Shown here one piece after another: positions 42,140 through 50,456 of a stretch of 64,000 bases of DNA. Each line of letters starts with the position of its first letter. Position 1 is the stretch's first letter. The notes beneath the pieces were generated by a model. That model saw only the letters and a list, made by a program, of their open reading frames with translations. It was not told the origin of the DNA and did no database searches. The translations under genes and the position numbers were made by a program. Source of the DNA: Clostridiales bacterium (lineage in GTDB: Bacteria > Bacillota > Clostridia > Oscillospirales > QAMX01); contig JAEDMJ010000004.1 in NCBI GenBank assembly GCA_016303065.1, positions 9,870-73,869 on the forward strand, written 5' to 3'.

Positions 42140-43414
42140 TCAGTCTCCGGAGGTGAGCTGCGAATGAAGCTCCTTGAGCCTTTGGCAGAGCTTTTCGCTT
42201 TCCGAGCTGAGCCATTCGGGGTTTACCGCTCCGCTCGGAGGCGTGATGCGGCGTGGGGTGTCGATGACGATTTTGAGCCTTTTTCTCCAGAACTTGTATT
42301 TGTGGGACATACAGACCGGAAGAACGGGCGCTCCGGTCTGTAGCGCAAAGAGCAGGAAACCGGACATGAACGGCGCGATATTCCCGTCAAGGGAGATGTG
42401 GCCTTCGGGAAAGAGTCCGATGGGTTCGCCCGACCTGAGAAGGGTTATGCATTCCCGGAAGGCTTTCGTGTCGACCGCCCCGGAACGGATAAGCCGAACG
42501 CAGTTGAACCGGCGAAGGGCCCAGGACGTGAACGCGTCGTGTTCAAAAAGCTCTCCGGCCGCCAGCATATGGAGGCGGGAGGTGTAAAAAACGGAACACA
42601 GCATCGGCGGGTCAAAGGGGTGCACATGGTTGCAGATGACGATGACCGGTTCCCGAAGCTTCCTTTTCTGGACGGAGGGATCCGTATACGATATCTTCGG
42701 GCGGTAGGCGAAAAAAAGGTAGAGCGCCACGCCCGCCTGGGAAAAACGGTAAAAGATGCGGCTTATCAGGCTTTCGCGGCGGGCAAGGTCCTCCTCGTCC
42801 TTCCTGACGGTCAGATAGTTCTTCATTTTCTGAACCGCCGCGCGGAGAATCTGCGTGTCTTTGGCCAGCGACTCCGGTGAAACGGAGCCGTCGCCGGAAA
42901 GCAGAATCGGCGCGCCGAGAACGGCCCTTGTGCGGCGGAAGGGGCGGTAGACGGCGTCGGTATAGATCGGAATGACGGGCAGACGCAGCTTCTGCGCGAG
43001 GAACGCGGCGCCTTCCCGAAATTCGAGGAGTTCATCCGTTCGGTTGAAATGCGCTTCGGGGAAGATACAGATCAGTTCGCCGTCCCTTGCGGCGCGGGTC
43101 ACTTCTCCGAGGTAGCTTGCGTCGCTTGAAAGACCGCGGTCGACCTTTATGCAGCCGATAGCGCCGAGAAACCAGGAGAAAAGCCGGCTTTTCGTGTACA
43201 TCAGTTCGCCTGTCAGAAACCTGACGCTGCGGAACGGAAAAAGCGCCATTATGAGCATGACGTCGATCACGCTCCTGTGGTTGCAGATGACGATTGCAGA
43301 ACGTCCCTTCCGGGGACGCTTCCAGCCCGGCTGACGGTAGAGCTTCAAAAAGAGCAGCGTATATGCCGGAATGAAGCCGGTCAGTTTTATAAAAATGCGG
43401 AACAGGCGTCTCAT
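42140..43414 (-). CDS. Tandem PlsC-type acyltransferase
   Basis: This 424-residue protein contains two PlsC (LPLAT) domains. The first has NHRSVIDVM and FPEAHFNRTD (about residues 40-150); the second has NHVHPFDPPM and FPEGHISLDG (about residues 260-370). Both keep the HX4D catalytic box. An N-terminal hydrophobic segment (IKLTGFIPAYTLLFLKLY) suggests membrane attachment. Family enzymes acylate lysophosphatidic acid or other glycerolipids. Two active domains in one chain could load two positions or two acceptors. It lies 24 bases after the carrier-ligase gene. Confidence 0.9.
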   Translation of the reverse strand: MRRLFRIFIKLTGFIPAYTLLFLKLYRQPGWKRPRKGRSAIVICNHRSVIDVMLIMALFPFRSVRFLTGELMYTKSRLFSWFLGAIGCIKVDRGLSSDASYLGEVTRAARDGELICIFPEAHFNRTDELLEFREGAAFLAQKLRLPVIPIYTDAVYRPFRRTRAVLGAPILLSGDGSVSPESLAKDTQILRAAVQKMKNYLTVRKDEEDLARRESLISRIFYRFSQAGVALYLFFAYRPKISYTDPSVQKRKLREPVIVICNHVHPFDPPMLCSVFYTSRLHMLAAGELFEHDAFTSWALRRFNCVRLIRSGAVDTKAFRECITLLRSGEPIGLFPEGHISLDGNIAPFMSGFLLFALQTGAPVLPVCMSHKYKFWRKRLKIVIDTPRRITPPSGAVNPEWLSSESEKLCQRLKELHSQLTSGD

Positions 43415-43438
43415 TACCGGAGATTCCTCCTTTTTTGC

Positions 43439-45376
43439 TCAAATGTTCTTTATCAGTTCGGCGAATTCGAGGGGAGTCGCGCAGGAGTTCCCGTCGACGG
43501 TGACGGAAACTCCGAATTCCTTCTCGATAAGGTCGAGCAGGGCGAGATACTGCATGCTGTTTCCGGACAGATCGTAAAGGAAATGGCTTTCCGGCTTTAT
43601 TTCGGCGGCAGAGATCCCGAGAATTTCGGCAAAACAGGCGGTGACGGATTCAAGCAGCTCTGCGGGGATTTCGGCGCTTTCGGCCGAAAGGCTGGCAAAT
43701 TCGCTGAATTCGAGTTTTCGCGCGGGGAAGGTTCCGTTTTCAAGCCCGAGAGAAATTTCGCCGCGCTTGATCTTTCCGTTGTAGGAAACGGGGAGAGGTC
43801 TCTCGGCCATGTACACCCTGCGTATGCGCATCGCCAAAGGGAGCTCTCTGTTGACCCTTTCAATGTGCTCCATAATGCGGGCAAGCCTGAAATCGGGCAT
43901 ATTTCCGGCGGGCTCAAAGACATAGTATATTTCGGCCTGTCCGTCGCTGAGCTCGCGGCCGACGGCACAGCTTCGGAGAACGTATTTCGGGTTGAGACGC
44001 TCCTCCACGGAGACAAGGCTTATGAGCTCGCCGTTGCTGCCGTTTATCATGTCTGCGTTTCGTCCGACGAAGAAATAGTTCCCTTTTCCGTCGCTGCGGA
44101 AAAAGTCGTTCGTGCAGTACCACTCCCCGGAAGCGTGGGGCGAGGGGACGCCGTTTTCGTACCTTGCACGGAAGCAGCTTGCGCCGCGGACCCAGAGAAC
44201 GTCTCCGCCGAGTTCGGGGTCGGGCCGGAGCTCGTACTCAACAGAGGGAAGGGGCGTTCCGACGGACGCCTGCATGATCTCAGACGGGCGGCGGCGCAGC
44301 TCCACGGAGGTGATGCCGATCTCGGTCATGCCGTACCCGTTGACGAGGGGATAGCCCAGCGCGTTGACAAGCTTCAGCGTTTCGGGGCGGACGGCCCCTC
44401 CGCCGCTTATGGCAATGCTTATCCCCTGGCCGAGAAGCCTTGCGCGGACGTCCCGGAAAAGCAGCTTCGAGGCGACGAAACGGCCAAATCCCGGAGCCGC
44501 GTTCTGCAGAGCAAGACTGAGCTTTACGCCCTTTTGAAGCTTTTCGTACTGGCCGCTTTTTTTAGCCTCGCGGATAACTCCGTCGGCAAGCGCGTCCCAG
44601 AGCAGAGGGACGGCAAAGACGTGCGTGACATTGTGGTACTGGGCGGTGTTCAGAACCGTGTCGGGGCGCAGGTCCTTTACAAGGACGAATGTGCGCCCGA
44701 AAAAGCTGAACCACAGGAGCACGGCGGTGAGGCCGAAAATATGGTAAAAAGGAAGAACGACAAGGTGCTTGATGCTGCCCTTGTAGAATCTTCGGAAGCT
44801 TTTGTTTTCTTTTAGAACGTGGCGGGAATTCAGAATCTGGGCTGAGATCGCTTCGCCGGAATATTCAAAAACCTTGGACTCCCCGGTGGTACCGGACGTG
44901 GTGAGAAGAATGCTGTCGGCCCAGCGCCCGTCGCGTTCGGCGGAGGGGACGGCGGAAAAGACCTCTTTGTAGTCGAGAAAGTCTGCGCCGCCGCAGTCGG
45001 TGTCGGAGATGACAAGCCTCATGCCGGAAGCTCCGGCACAGTGGGAGACGTTTTTTGCGTCGGCCGCGGGAGCCAGGAGAAGCGGGCGGAAGCCGGCGCG
45101 GATAAGCGCCCAGAAGATGACGATCCATTCCCGGCAGTTGGGAAGCTTCAGTCCGATCACGCTGTTTGGAGGAAGACAGGAAAACCGCTCCATAAGTCCG
45201 GAGGAGACGCGCCTGACGTCGCTGTCGCATTCGGAATACCTGTATTCGGTTATGTCCATGCCGTCGGATTCTTCGATGTAAACTTCGTTTGAAAAGCTGA
45301 ATGTAATATCGTATATGTGCTTAAACGTGCGTTCACCGTCGCGAAGCTCGTTCAAAATCCGATAGTAAAACTTCAT
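43439..45376 (-). CDS. Acyl-AMP ligase fused to a carrier domain
   Basis: This 645-residue protein has an AMP-binding synthetase domain (about 1-550) with LLTTSGTTGESK as the nucleotide loop, NGYGMTEIG and a late GKIKRGE lysine region. A carrier-protein domain follows, whose phosphopantetheine serine is Ser607 in LYDLSGNSMQYL. Such fusions activate a fatty or aromatic acid and load it on their own arm. With the downstream acyltransferases it resembles a self-contained version of E. coli Aas, which activates fatty acids for lysophospholipid acylation. The substrate is unknown. It heads the four-gene operon. Confidence 0.9.
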   Translation of the reverse strand: MKFYYRILNELRDGERTFKHIYDITFSFSNEVYIEESDGMDITEYRYSECDSDVRRVSSGLMERFSCLPPNSVIGLKLPNCREWIVIFWALIRAGFRPLLLAPAADAKNVSHCAGASGMRLVISDTDCGGADFLDYKEVFSAVPSAERDGRWADSILLTTSGTTGESKVFEYSGEAISAQILNSRHVLKENKSFRRFYKGSIKHLVVLPFYHIFGLTAVLLWFSFFGRTFVLVKDLRPDTVLNTAQYHNVTHVFAVPLLWDALADGVIREAKKSGQYEKLQKGVKLSLALQNAAPGFGRFVASKLLFRDVRARLLGQGISIAISGGGAVRPETLKLVNALGYPLVNGYGMTEIGITSVELRRRPSEIMQASVGTPLPSVEYELRPDPELGGDVLWVRGASCFRARYENGVPSPHASGEWYCTNDFFRSDGKGNYFFVGRNADMINGSNGELISLVSVEERLNPKYVLRSCAVGRELSDGQAEIYYVFEPAGNMPDFRLARIMEHIERVNRELPLAMRIRRVYMAERPLPVSYNGKIKRGEISLGLENGTFPARKLEFSEFASLSAESAEIPAELLESVTACFAEILGISAAEIKPESHFLYDLSGNSMQYLALLDLIEKEFGVSVTVDGNSCATPLEFAELIKNI

Positions 45377-45425
45377 AAACAGGCACTCCAGACCACATAA
45401 TCTTTCATATATTTACGGACATAAT

Positions 45426-45454
45426 AGTATAACATGCATTAAAAGTTTTGGCAA
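45426..45454 (-). promoter_or_regulatory. Promoter of the carrier-ligase operon
   Basis: On the minus strand TTGCCA (45449-45454) and TATACT (45426-45431) are 17 bases apart, about 50 bases before the ATG at 45376. Confidence 0.72.
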
Positions 45455-45473
45455 GCGTAAGCTGTTTGCCAAA

Positions 45474-45521
45474 GGGCGGATTCTTTGGGCAATTGAAGAA
45501 AATCGTGCAAAGAATCCGCCC
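45474..45521. terminator. Long hairpin upstream of the carrier-ligase operon
   Basis: A perfect 14-bp inverted repeat (GGGCGGATTCTTTG against CAAAGAATCCGCCC) has a 20-base loop. A second hairpin (AGCCGCACG/CGTGCGGCT) lies at about 45589-45622, next to the UroD-like stop. Both probably end the minus-strand transcript coming from 46.6 kb. Confidence 0.6.
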
Positions 45522-45649
45522 TCAAAAAGCCTCCGGCCGATATTCCGCCGGGAAAGCGGAAAAGTCCCGGAAAGCCGGACAAAGTTCAGCCGCACGTGAA
45601 AGCCTTTCGCGTGCGGCTGGACTTCAGAATTTGTCGGGAAAGTCCGGGA

Positions 45650-46618
45650 TCATTCGCGGACAAGCCTGTACATAAGGTCGAAGGCAAAGATGAGGTCGTC
45701 AATCGTGCAGTGCTTCTGGACATAGTGCGTCGTGCAGCAGATCCAGCGTTTTCCGCGGAGCGCGGCAAAAACGCGCCGTATCTCTTTTTCGAGCCGGTCG
45801 CGGGGAAGGATGCCGAGCGCGGACTGAATACAGACTCCGCCGAGGATCGCAAACTTGTCCGAGTACTTTTCAAGATAAGTGTCGTAGGACATCCCCGCGG
45901 TTTCCTGCCAGGGGTGGACGAGGTCAAATCCGATCTCCGCAAGACTGTCTGCAACGCTCATGATGCAGCCGTCGGAGTGAAGTCCGGTCAAAAGCCCGCG
46001 GGCGTGGGCGTTGTCCGCAACGCGCTTCATGTTCGGGAAAATCATCTCCCGCCACATCTCCGGGCTGAACATAAGGGTGTTCTGCGCGCCCCAGTCGTCC
46101 GAGAAAAGCGACATATCCGCGCCGAGACCCGCGCACATATCGGTCATGCCGACGGTCCACTCGGCCTGCCTGCGGTAAAGCTCGGAAAGCTCGTCGGGAT
46201 ACATCGCCATGTAGAGAAGGTGGTTCTGTATTCCGAAGACGGAGTTAAAGTGCTCGAAAAAACCGGGAGTGTGAATATAGCAGAAGCGTTCGCGCTTTTT
46301 GTGAAATTCAAGTCCCCGCGAGATCGCGTCGTATCTTTCCGGAACGCGCGGATCCGTAAAGATATCGTGGTTTACGAGAATGTCGGGAGTGAGCTCTCCG
46401 TATTGAGCCCGGAGGCTGTCAAGAACATCGTTTTTGAAGCTGGCGGGGGAGCCGAAGATCATTGAGACGTCAAATTCATAGCGGTCCTCAAAGGCTTCCA
46501 CCGAGCCGAAGACCTCGCTTATTTCTGCGGAGAGATTTTCGCTGACCCAGCCGTAAAGCGGCTGGCGATCCGTTTTTTCTCCCTTTATTGTTCGCAGTAC
46601 TCTTTCTGTGCTGTTCAT
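45650..46618 (-). CDS. Uroporphyrinogen decarboxylase (URO-D) family protein
   Basis: This 322-residue TIM-barrel protein belongs to the URO-D superfamily, which also includes corrinoid methyltransferases. It begins MNSTERVLRTIKGEKTDRQP, has DDWGAQNTLMFSPEMWREM and a GLLTGLHSDGCI strand. Divergent members like this are common in clostridia and are usually not heme enzymes; many are methyltransferase-like. No corrinoid protein is adjacent, so the role is unassigned. Confidence 0.87.
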   Translation of the reverse strand: MNSTERVLRTIKGEKTDRQPLYGWVSENLSAEISEVFGSVEAFEDRYEFDVSMIFGSPASFKNDVLDSLRAQYGELTPDILVNHDIFTDPRVPERYDAISRGLEFHKKRERFCYIHTPGFFEHFNSVFGIQNHLLYMAMYPDELSELYRRQAEWTVGMTDMCAGLGADMSLFSDDWGAQNTLMFSPEMWREMIFPNMKRVADNAHARGLLTGLHSDGCIMSVADSLAEIGFDLVHPWQETAGMSYDTYLEKYSDKFAILGGVCIQSALGILPRDRLEKEIRRVFAALRGKRWICCTTHYVQKHCTIDDLIFAFDLMYRLVRE

Positions 46619-46661
46619 TCAATTCAACCTGCCTTCCCAAAATACAGAAGTATGTTTTGTT

Positions 46662-47144
46662 TCAGGGAAGTTCCCGGGCTTTCTTGCCCGAGATATGCTC
46701 AAGCTCCATTGCGACGACGCAGAATCGGTCCCAGGCGCCTTCGATCTCGGCGTCCGTCCTTTCTTTGGACTCTTCCGGAGAGTATTTCTCCGCCAGCAGC
46801 TTTATCGCCCTGAGCTTTTCTTCCGGGTCTGCGGCGATGCGGACTTTTCCGAAAGCGATAACGCTTCGGTAATAAGTCGTGAATTCTTCGGGAACGGTTT
46901 CGTCCCTGTCGATGATGCAGAGGGAGGCTTTGGAAGAGCGCTTAACGGAGTCGATCTTGTGCCCCGTCAAAGCGCTGTGGAAATAAACGGTTTTGTCTCC
47001 GTCAAAGACAAAGCTGAGCGGCACGGCGTAGGGGTAGCCGCTGTCCCCGGAAAGGGCAAGCGTGCCGCAGCCGGCGCAGGAAAGAATCCCGAGCGTCTCT
47101 TCGCGGGAGAGCTCCTGGGCTTGGCGGCGCATTTTTCTGAACAC
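46662..47144 (-). CDS. Pyridoxamine 5'-phosphate oxidase-like (NimA-type) flavoprotein
   Basis: This 160-residue split-barrel protein resembles the NimA/Rv1155-like group of FMN- or heme-binding proteins. Typical parts are CGTLALSGDSGYPYAVPLSF, the VYFHSALTGHKID loop and the ASLCIIDRDE strand. NimA proteins are associated with nitroimidazole resistance; most relatives are of unknown function. The GTG start has GAGGTG upstream. The gene lies seven bases after the DNA glycosylase gene. Confidence 0.88.
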   Translation of the reverse strand: MFRKMRRQAQELSREETLGILSCAGCGTLALSGDSGYPYAVPLSFVFDGDKTVYFHSALTGHKIDSVKRSSKASLCIIDRDETVPEEFTTYYRSVIAFGKVRIAADPEEKLRAIKLLAEKYSPEESKERTDAEIEGAWDRFCVVAMELEHISGKKARELP

Positions 47145-47150
47145 TGCGGT

Positions 47151-47657
47151 TCACCTCTCTGTGCGGACGTTTCGTATGTATCCGGTGATTATCTCCCATT
47201 CTGACGCAAGCTTTGAAGGAGAAAAAGCCGCGTTTGCGGGACTTGTGGAGGGAAGGCAGATTATGCCGCGGCCGAATATGGGAAGCATGAATTTTTTATA
47301 GAGCTTTTCGGCGGTTCTGCCGTTTGCAAAGACGGCGTTTATTGACGCGGAGGCAAAGATCGGCGAAAGATCGTTGGGGACGGCGCCGCGTATAGTTCCG
47401 TCGCCGGAACCGGTTATCTCACAGCTTTCAATAACGTCCCAGAGAGCAATGTGAAACGCGAGGAGAAATTCCCTTTTTTCGTCCGCCGTTTTCGGAACGG
47501 GGGTTTTGAAAAGTCCGGCCATAAGCGGCCAGAACCGGTTTTGGGGATGTCCGTAAAAGAAGCCCTCGCTTCTGGAGCGCACGGACGGAAAGCTTCCGAG
47601 AATCAGAATTTCGGAGCTGCGGTCAAAGACCGGCGGAAAAGTGTGGACCTGGCGCAC
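47151..47657 (-). CDS. DNA-deoxyinosine glycosylase (uracil-DNA glycosylase superfamily)
   Basis: This 168-residue protein matches the short UDG-superfamily enzymes that remove hypoxanthine from DNA. Motif 1 is ILGSFPSVRS; FYGHPQNRFWPLM and ALWDVIESCE follow, and LPSTSPANA is the C-terminal motif. The start is GTG with GGAGG nine bases upstream. It fits a repair function for deaminated adenine, and the NimA-like gene downstream suggests a small stress operon. Confidence 0.9.
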   Translation of the reverse strand: MRQVHTFPPVFDRSSEILILGSFPSVRSRSEGFFYGHPQNRFWPLMAGLFKTPVPKTADEKREFLLAFHIALWDVIESCEITGSGDGTIRGAVPNDLSPIFASASINAVFANGRTAEKLYKKFMLPIFGRGIICLPSTSPANAAFSPSKLASEWEIITGYIRNVRTER

Positions 47658-47805
47658 GTGAAAAAGCCTCCGTTTGTCATCTGCCTTAATAGATTATATA
47701 TTTGAAAAAGCCGGTTGTCAACAGCATCTTTGCCGGGGAAGTTTCACCTCCGGGGAAGAGCGCCATAGAATGATACCGGAGCAGAAAAAGGAAAGGAGAA
47801 TTTTT

Positions 47806-48309
47806 TTGAAAGAAAGACCCTTGGAGCCGGAGTTTGTGCCGGCTGCAAAGCGCGTTCCGAAAGCAAAAGCGGAGCTTAAAGGGATCGCCGCTTATCCCGG
47901 AATACGGGGGACGGTGAAATTTTTTGAAACGGAAGGGGGAACGCTGGTGTCCGCGGAGGTTTGGGGGCTTCCCTTTGGAGCGTCGCCGTGCGCCTGCCGC
48001 GTGTTCGGATTTCATATACACGGCGGGACGAGGTGCGGCGGGAACGGGAGCGACCCGCTTGCCGGGGCAATGTCCCACTATAACCCGCGGAACTGTCCCC
48101 ACCCGTGCCACGCCGGGGATATGCCCCCGCTTTTCGGAAACCGGGGCTATGCCTTTTCCGCTTTTCTCACTGACCGCTTTACTGCGGACGAGGTCGTCGG
48201 CAGGACGGTTATCATACACGCCTCGCCGGACGACTTCAAAACGCAGCCTTCGGGAAATTCCGGAGAAAAAATTGCCTGCGGGATCATTGAAAAAATCGGA
48301 AAAAAGTAA
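47806..48309 (+). CDS. Cu/Zn superoxide dismutase family protein
   Basis: The TTG start at 47806 has AAAGGAG upstream and gives 167 residues; an in-frame ATG at 47770 is possible. All metal-ligand positions of Cu/Zn SOD seem present: FHIHG, AMSHYNP, CPHPCHAGD and VIIHASPDDF. The active-site arginine region reads SGEKIACGII, with Lys in place of the usual Arg. No signal peptide or lipobox is seen, unlike most bacterial Cu/Zn SODs, so a cytoplasmic or coat-associated location is possible. Catalytic strength is uncertain because of the Arg-to-Lys change. Confidence 0.82.
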   Translation: MKERPLEPEFVPAAKRVPKAKAELKGIAAYPGIRGTVKFFETEGGTLVSAEVWGLPFGASPCACRVFGFHIHGGTRCGGNGSDPLAGAMSHYNPRNCPHPCHAGDMPPLFGNRGYAFSAFLTDRFTADEVVGRTVIIHASPDDFKTQPSGNSGEKIACGIIEKIGKK

Positions 48310-48312
48310 AAT

Positions 48313-48345
48313 CAGAGCGCACAGGGACGATCTCTGTGCGCTCTG
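48313..48345. terminator. Hairpin between SOD and rubrerythrin genes
   Basis: A perfect 12-bp stem (CAGAGCGCACAG against CTGTGCGCTCTG) has a 9-base loop, located between convergent genes. The U-tract is better on the minus strand (ATTTTACTTTTTT). Confidence 0.65.
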
Positions 48346-48373
48346 AACGGAATGCTTTGTGCGGAAGATAAAA

Positions 48374-49561
48374 TCAGTAGTTTTCTTTTCTGACTTCAAA
48401 GAAGCTCTGGGGATGGGCGCAGACGGGGCAGACGGCCGGAGCCTTTTTGCCGATGACGAGGTGGCCGCAGTTGCGGCATTCCCACATGGTCTCCTCGCTC
48501 TTTTCAAAGACGGCCTGCATATCGACGTTGGAGAGAAGCTTGAGATAACGCTCCTCGTGGGCTTTTTCGATGGCTCCGACGGCGCGGAACTGGGCGGCGA
48601 GAGCGGTAAAGCCCTCTTCTTCGGCGTCTTTGGCGAAGCCTGCGTACATATCGGTCCACTCGTAGTTCTCGCCGTCGGCGGCGGATTTCAGGTTCTTCGC
48701 GGTGTCGCCCAGTCCGCCGAGAGCCTTGAACCAGAGCTTGGCGTGCTCTTTCTCGTTGTTGGCGGTCTCTTCAAAAATTGCGGCTATCTGCTCGTAGCCT
48801 TCCTTTTTTGCGACGGAGGCAAAATAGGTGTATTTGCATCTGGCCTGGGATTCTCCTGCGAAAGCGGCGTAGAGGTTCTTTTCGGTCTTTGTTCCTTTGA
48901 GGTCCATTTTCGTATCTCCTTTTTCGTTTTGTGTGTTTGTATTTTCGGACGCGGGCTGTCCGATGCGTTCAAAATCGGACGCTCCGTGTCCGCAAAGGGG
49001 GCATTCGAAATCGGGCGGAAGCGTTTCGCCCTCGTAGACATAGCCGCAGACGGTGCAGCGCCATCCGGATTTCAGGACGGGCGCGGGTTTGGGCTTTACG
49101 TCGGAGTGATATTTTGCGTAAGTCAGGCTCTCGCGGGAGGAGAGAACCCCGGCGTCGGTAAGCTCGGCGCGGAAGAGCATGTGCGTTCCGATGTCTTCCG
49201 AGGAGAGCACTTTGAACGATGCAAATGCGTTCGCGCTGTCGGTGAGGCGGAGAATTCCGTTTTTTGAGCGGGAAACGGAGAAAAATCCGCTGAACTTGTC
49301 GGCGTCCCTTCCGCTTTGAAGCCCGAACCGCTCAAACAGAGAGTAGGGCGCTCCGGCGTCAAGCACGGACACGTTGAATTCTCCGGTGCGAAGAAGCATT
49401 TCACAGGTGAGGTTGCGCTTGTTGACGCATACAACCGCGGCCAAAGGCTCGGATGTGACCTGCATGAGCGTGTTGACAATACAGCCGTTGTCGCGGCCGT
49501 TTTCGTTCACCGTCAGCAGATAGAGCCCATAGCTCAGTTTCTGGAAAACTTTTGTATCCAT
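48374..49561 (-). CDS. Flavin reductase-rubredoxin-rubrerythrin fusion
   Basis: This single 395-residue frame joins three modules. Residues 1-155 are a flavin reductase-like FMN-binding domain ([21 protein letters not shown]). Residues 165-205 form a rubredoxin ([10 protein letters not shown] and [10 protein letters not shown]). From about residue 219 there is a rubrerythrin: ferritin-like helices with EKEHAKLWF and EKAHEERY for the di-iron site, then a rubredoxin-like tail (CRNCGH and CPVCAHP). This places a complete electron path from flavin to peroxide in one chain. An internal ATG with a ribosome site begins the rubrerythrin part, so a separate 177-residue rubrerythrin may also be made. 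Confidence 0.88.
   Translation of the reverse strand: MDTKVFQKLSYGLYLLTVNENGRDNGCIVNTLMQVTSEPLAAVVCVNKRNLTCEMLLRTGEFNVSVLDAGAPYSLFERFGLQSGRDADKFSGFFSVSRSKNGILRLTDSANAFASFKVLSSEDIGTHMLFRAELTDAGVLSSRESLTYAKYHSDVKPKPAPVLKSGWRCTVCGYVYEGETLPPDFECPLCGHGASDFERIGQPASENTNTQNEKGDTKMDLKGTKTEKNLYAAFAGESQARCKYTYFASVAKKEGYEQIAAIFEETANNEKEHAKLWFKALGGLGDTAKNLKSAADGENYEWTDMYAGFAKDAEEEGFTALAAQFRAVGAIEKAHEERYLKLLSNVDMQAVFEKSEETMWECRNCGHLVIGKKAPAVCPVCAHPQSFFEVRKENY
48905..48922 (-). promoter_or_regulatory. Internal ribosome binding site for stand-alone rubrerythrin
   Basis: On the minus strand AAAGGAG is followed eight bases later by ATG (48907-48905), in frame with the fusion and at the exact first residue of the rubrerythrin domain ([11 protein letters not shown]). 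This suggests either a recently lost stop codon or dual translation. Confidence 0.65.
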
Positions 49562-49582
49562 ATTGTGCTAACAGCTCCTAAA

Positions 49583-49597
49583 TGAGAATTATTATTA
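49583..49597. promoter_or_regulatory. Fur/PerR-type operator
   Basis: TGAGAAT-T-ATTATTA is a 7-1-7 inverted repeat with two mismatches to the Fur-family consensus (TGATAAT-N-ATTATCA). It covers the predicted transcription start of the rubrerythrin fusion. PerR control of rubrerythrins is common in Firmicutes, so peroxide-induced expression is likely (inference). Confidence 0.65.
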
Positions 49598-49602
49598 GTG
49601 TT

Positions 49603-49631
49603 ATGATATCACAGGCTTTCGCGTTTGTCAA
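49603..49631 (-). promoter_or_regulatory. Promoter of the rubrerythrin fusion
   Basis: On the minus strand TTGACA (49626-49631) and TATCAT (49603-49608) are 17 bases apart, next to the Fur-type box. Confidence 0.78.
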
Positions 49632-49659
49632 GGAAATTTTCTTCCTTTTGGTGATTTTT

Positions 49660-49684
49660 CACATACAATGTGTGTCGCTCACAC
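49660..49684. promoter_or_regulatory. Two overlapping inverted repeats, possible operator
   Basis: CACAT-ACA-ATGTG (49660-49672) and GTGTG-TCGCT-CACAC (49670-49684) lie between the divergent rubrerythrin fusion and TetR promoters. They could bind the adjacent TetR regulator, but they sit upstream of its -35 box and the arms are short. Confidence 0.3.
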
Positions 49685-49718
49685 GGGCGGACAGTGGCGA
49701 AAAGCCGGCTAATAATCC

Positions 49719-49747
49719 TTGAATTTTTTGACGAAAAATGATATAAT
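49719..49747 (+). promoter_or_regulatory. Promoter of the TetR-type regulator
   Basis: TTGAAT (49719-49724) and TATAAT (49742-49747) are 17 bases apart. Confidence 0.7.
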
Positions 49748-49779
49748 CACGAAAAAGTGTGGAAAGGAGCCGCGGGAAC

Positions 49780-50340
49780 GTGAAGCAGCAGCTGACCAAA
49801 AGCGCTATACGGGAATCTTTCGTCAAATTGCTTGAGGAACGCTCTTTTGACAAAATAACCGTCAAAAGCATCGTTGAAGACTGCGGACTTACCAGAAACA
49901 CCTTTTATTACTATTACGAGGACATCTACGATATACTTGACGATATTCTCACCGATGAAATAACCCGATGTCTTGAGCTTGCCGAGGAGGGGAGACGCTG
50001 GAGGGACGCTTTTTCCGTTTTTTCGGACTTTTTGGAAAAAAATCCGAAGCTTGTGTTCCACCTTGTAAAATCTCCGAAATGGGAGGAGCTCAAGGTTTAC
50101 CTTGCGCGGGCAATGGAGCGGGCGGTTGACGCGAACATCGACCGCAGGCTTTCCGGAAGAAGCATTTCAAAGGAAAAACGCGGCGTGATACGTTCGGTTT
50201 GCTGCGCGGCCGTGGGAGGTTCGGCAGAGCTTTGGCTTCAGAGCGGAAATCTTAAAAACATCAGCGACAATATTGAGATTATGGACGAGCTGTTCGGGGA
50301 CTGCATCGACAGAGCGATCGAGCGGAGCATCGAGAAGTGA
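49780..50340 (+). CDS. TetR/AcrR-type transcriptional regulator
   Basis: This 186-residue protein has a TetR-like helix-turn-helix at the N-terminus (KSIVEDCGLTRNTFYYYYEDI) and an all-helical C-terminal ligand domain. The GTG start at 49780 has AAAGGAG ten bases upstream. The DNA-binding and C-terminal parts resemble the DhaS-like group. It precedes a long set of lipid genes and may regulate them, but it has its own terminator and no operator is clear. The ligand is unknown. Confidence 0.88.
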   Translation: MKQQLTKSAIRESFVKLLEERSFDKITVKSIVEDCGLTRNTFYYYYEDIYDILDDILTDEITRCLELAEEGRRWRDAFSVFSDFLEKNPKLVFHLVKSPKWEELKVYLARAMERAVDANIDRRLSGRSISKEKRGVIRSVCCAAVGGSAELWLQSGNLKNISDNIEIMDELFGDCIDRAIERSIEK

Positions 50341-50356
50341 GTTTTTTGTGCATTTG

Positions 50357-50389
50357 GGGCTTTGTGTATGTTTTTTATACACAAAGCCC
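50357..50389 (+). terminator. Terminator after the regulator
   Basis: A perfect 13-bp stem (GGGCTTTGTGTAT against ATACACAAAGCCC) has a T-rich loop and is followed by TCTTTGTTTGTT. Confidence 0.85.
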
Positions 50390-50399
50390 TCTTTGTTTG

Positions 50400-50428
50400 T
50401 TGAAGCGGAGGGACAAACAAAGTATAAT
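50400..50428 (+). promoter_or_regulatory. Promoter of the lipid gene run
   Basis: TTGAAG (50400-50405) and TATAAT (50423-50428) are 17 bases apart, about 30 bases before the PlsC gene. Confidence 0.72.
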
Positions 50429-50456
50429 TTCAGTATTGAATAAAAAGTGGTGAATT

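Noticed and set aside
49660..49684. The two short inverted repeats as a firm TetR operator
   Set aside because: The arms are only five bases and they lie upstream of the -35 box; kept only as a low-confidence site.
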